This document shows, piece after piece, positions 13,603-14,230 of a stretch of DNA of 14,230 nucleotides (positions are counted from its first letter, which is position 1; each line of letters begins with the position of its first letter). The stretch lies in the NCBI GenBank assembly GCA_017381395.1, contig JAFOCH010000040.1, positions 1 through 14,230 of the forward strand, in the 5' to 3' direction. A program made the position numbers and the translations under genes. The notes beneath the pieces were generated by a model. The model worked only from the letters and a program-made list of their open reading frames with translations, ran no database searches and was not told where the DNA came from. This stretch comes from Clostridia bacterium (GTDB lineage: Bacteria > Bacillota > Clostridia > Oscillospirales > Acutalibacteraceae).

Positions 13603-14230
13603 CTTTGCGTTCTGCAATGTGTTTTTGGAATGCTTCTTCCATTTCTTCGGGAGTGAGTTCTCGGAGTATGCCAACGCCGTTATAGTAAATATCCATTATT
13701 TGAACTCGTTTGCCGTCAAGGTATCTCGGAGCATACACCACGATTTTATCAATAAACTCATGTACGAGCTCAGGTGTCAGTTCCTTGATTTGTGTTATAC
13801 GCTTGACCTTATCAATGAATTTCTGCAAACTTTCGGTCTTGTCTGTTTCGGTTTCAAGATACCTTTGCATCTCAGGAAGAGCATTCTTTAATTCTTGTTG
13901 TTCTTCCTCATAGGATAAAGATAGGGTTGCATAGCGTTCATCGGATATTTTACCGATAGCGTTATCCTCATAAAGTTTTTGTATCAAGTTGTCAATCTCT
14001 ACGATACGCTTCTTGGCTTTGTTCAGTTCTCGGCGTTTCTCCGCAAGCTCTCTTTTCTTATCCTCGCTGTAGTATTCCATCTGTTTACGGGCAAATTCCT
14101 TTTCAAAAGCTTGCACGTTTATCAGGATTCTTCGCATACTTTCCAATACCGTTTCCATTATTACCTTTTCACGTATATAATGGGCAGAACATTCATCGGA
14201 GTTTTTGCGGAACGAGGAACAGAAGAAATA
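13589..14230 (-). CDS. Large serine recombinase, C-terminal part (5' end outside window)
   Basis: The frame is open to the window edge; 213 residues are visible. They begin with the end of a zinc beta-ribbon, where C4 and C14 lie in FFCSSFRKNSDEC, followed by the family's typical SAHYIREKVI. A long coiled coil rich in Glu and Lys follows (about 30-135 of the visible part), then a C-terminal region with IDKIVVYAP (about 161-169) and QIMDIYYNGVG (about 177-187) that matches the DUF4368 domain of clostridial serine recombinases. These enzymes integrate and excise conjugative or mobilisable elements. The catalytic N-terminal resolvase domain would lie beyond base 14230, so activity cannot be judged. 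An internal ATG at 14158 is not the true start because the conserved ribbon precedes it. Such genes usually sit at one end of their element, which suggests that a junction lies near its 3' end. Confidence 0.85.
   Translation of the reverse strand, partial: YFFCSSFRKNSDECSAHYIREKVIMETVLESMRRILINVQAFEKEFARKQMEYYSEDKKRELAEKRRELNKAKKRIVEIDNLIQKLYEDNAIGKISDERYATLSLSYEEEQQELKNALPEMQRYLETETDKTESLQKFIDKVKRITQIKELTPELVHEFIDKIVVYAPRYLDGKRVQIMDIYYNGVGILRELTPEEMEEAFQKHIAERKEKTA

Overview
This AT-rich window looks like low-GC Firmicutes chromosome, probably a Clostridia (Oscillospiraceae/Ruminococcus-like) gut bacterium. The grounds are A/T-rich codon use, AGGAGG-type ribosome binding sites, TTGACA-N17-TATAAT promoters, simple hairpin plus U-tract terminators, a SpoIIM-like gene next to xerD, a class B-type sortase with its own substrate, and a DUF4368-type large serine recombinase. 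The assignment is inference from gene families; no rRNA is present.

Layout. 1-980: 3' part of a ribosomal protein S1-type gene, ending in a terminator. 1045-5360: a polyamine ABC-transporter operon (potA, potB and a potC-potD fusion, joined by ATGA overlaps). Its promoter (1152-1180) is followed by a leader of about 185 nt that folds into nested helices. A 10-bp perfect long-range pairing in this leader would hide the potA ribosome binding site. 5381-5540: tRNA-Lys(TTT) on the minus strand, with a perfect consensus promoter and its own terminator. 5541-5959: an AT-rich gap with five copies of TTWACATAA, which is the core of the XerD-binding half of dif, plus one inverted copy, directly upstream of a SpoIIM-like gene, xerD and a YesL/DUF624-like membrane-protein gene (5960-8866). 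8913-11446 (minus): a small surface protein with an SPVTS sorting-like tail, a class B-type sortase and an LCP-family protein, apparently one operon. 11605-12267: an RluA-type pseudouridine synthase, divergent from that operon. 12293-13294 (minus): an unrecognised lipoprotein. 13480-14230 (minus): the C-terminal part of a large serine recombinase and its terminator, probably the edge of an integrated mobile element.

How the genes work together. The first half is housekeeping: translation, polyamine import, a tRNA, chromosome dimer resolution and a sporulation-type membrane protein. The 8.9-11.4 kb block is a cell-envelope module in which a secreted substrate, a cysteine transpeptidase and an enzyme that attaches polymers to the wall are co-transcribed. 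The last kilobase is accessory DNA.

The best candidates for something undescribed are the pot leader RNA (1187-1375), which has the layout of a translational riboswitch but matches no class I can recall, and the XerD-half-site-like array in front of the xerD operon (5678-5872). Both are read by eye and need folding, covariation and homology tests.
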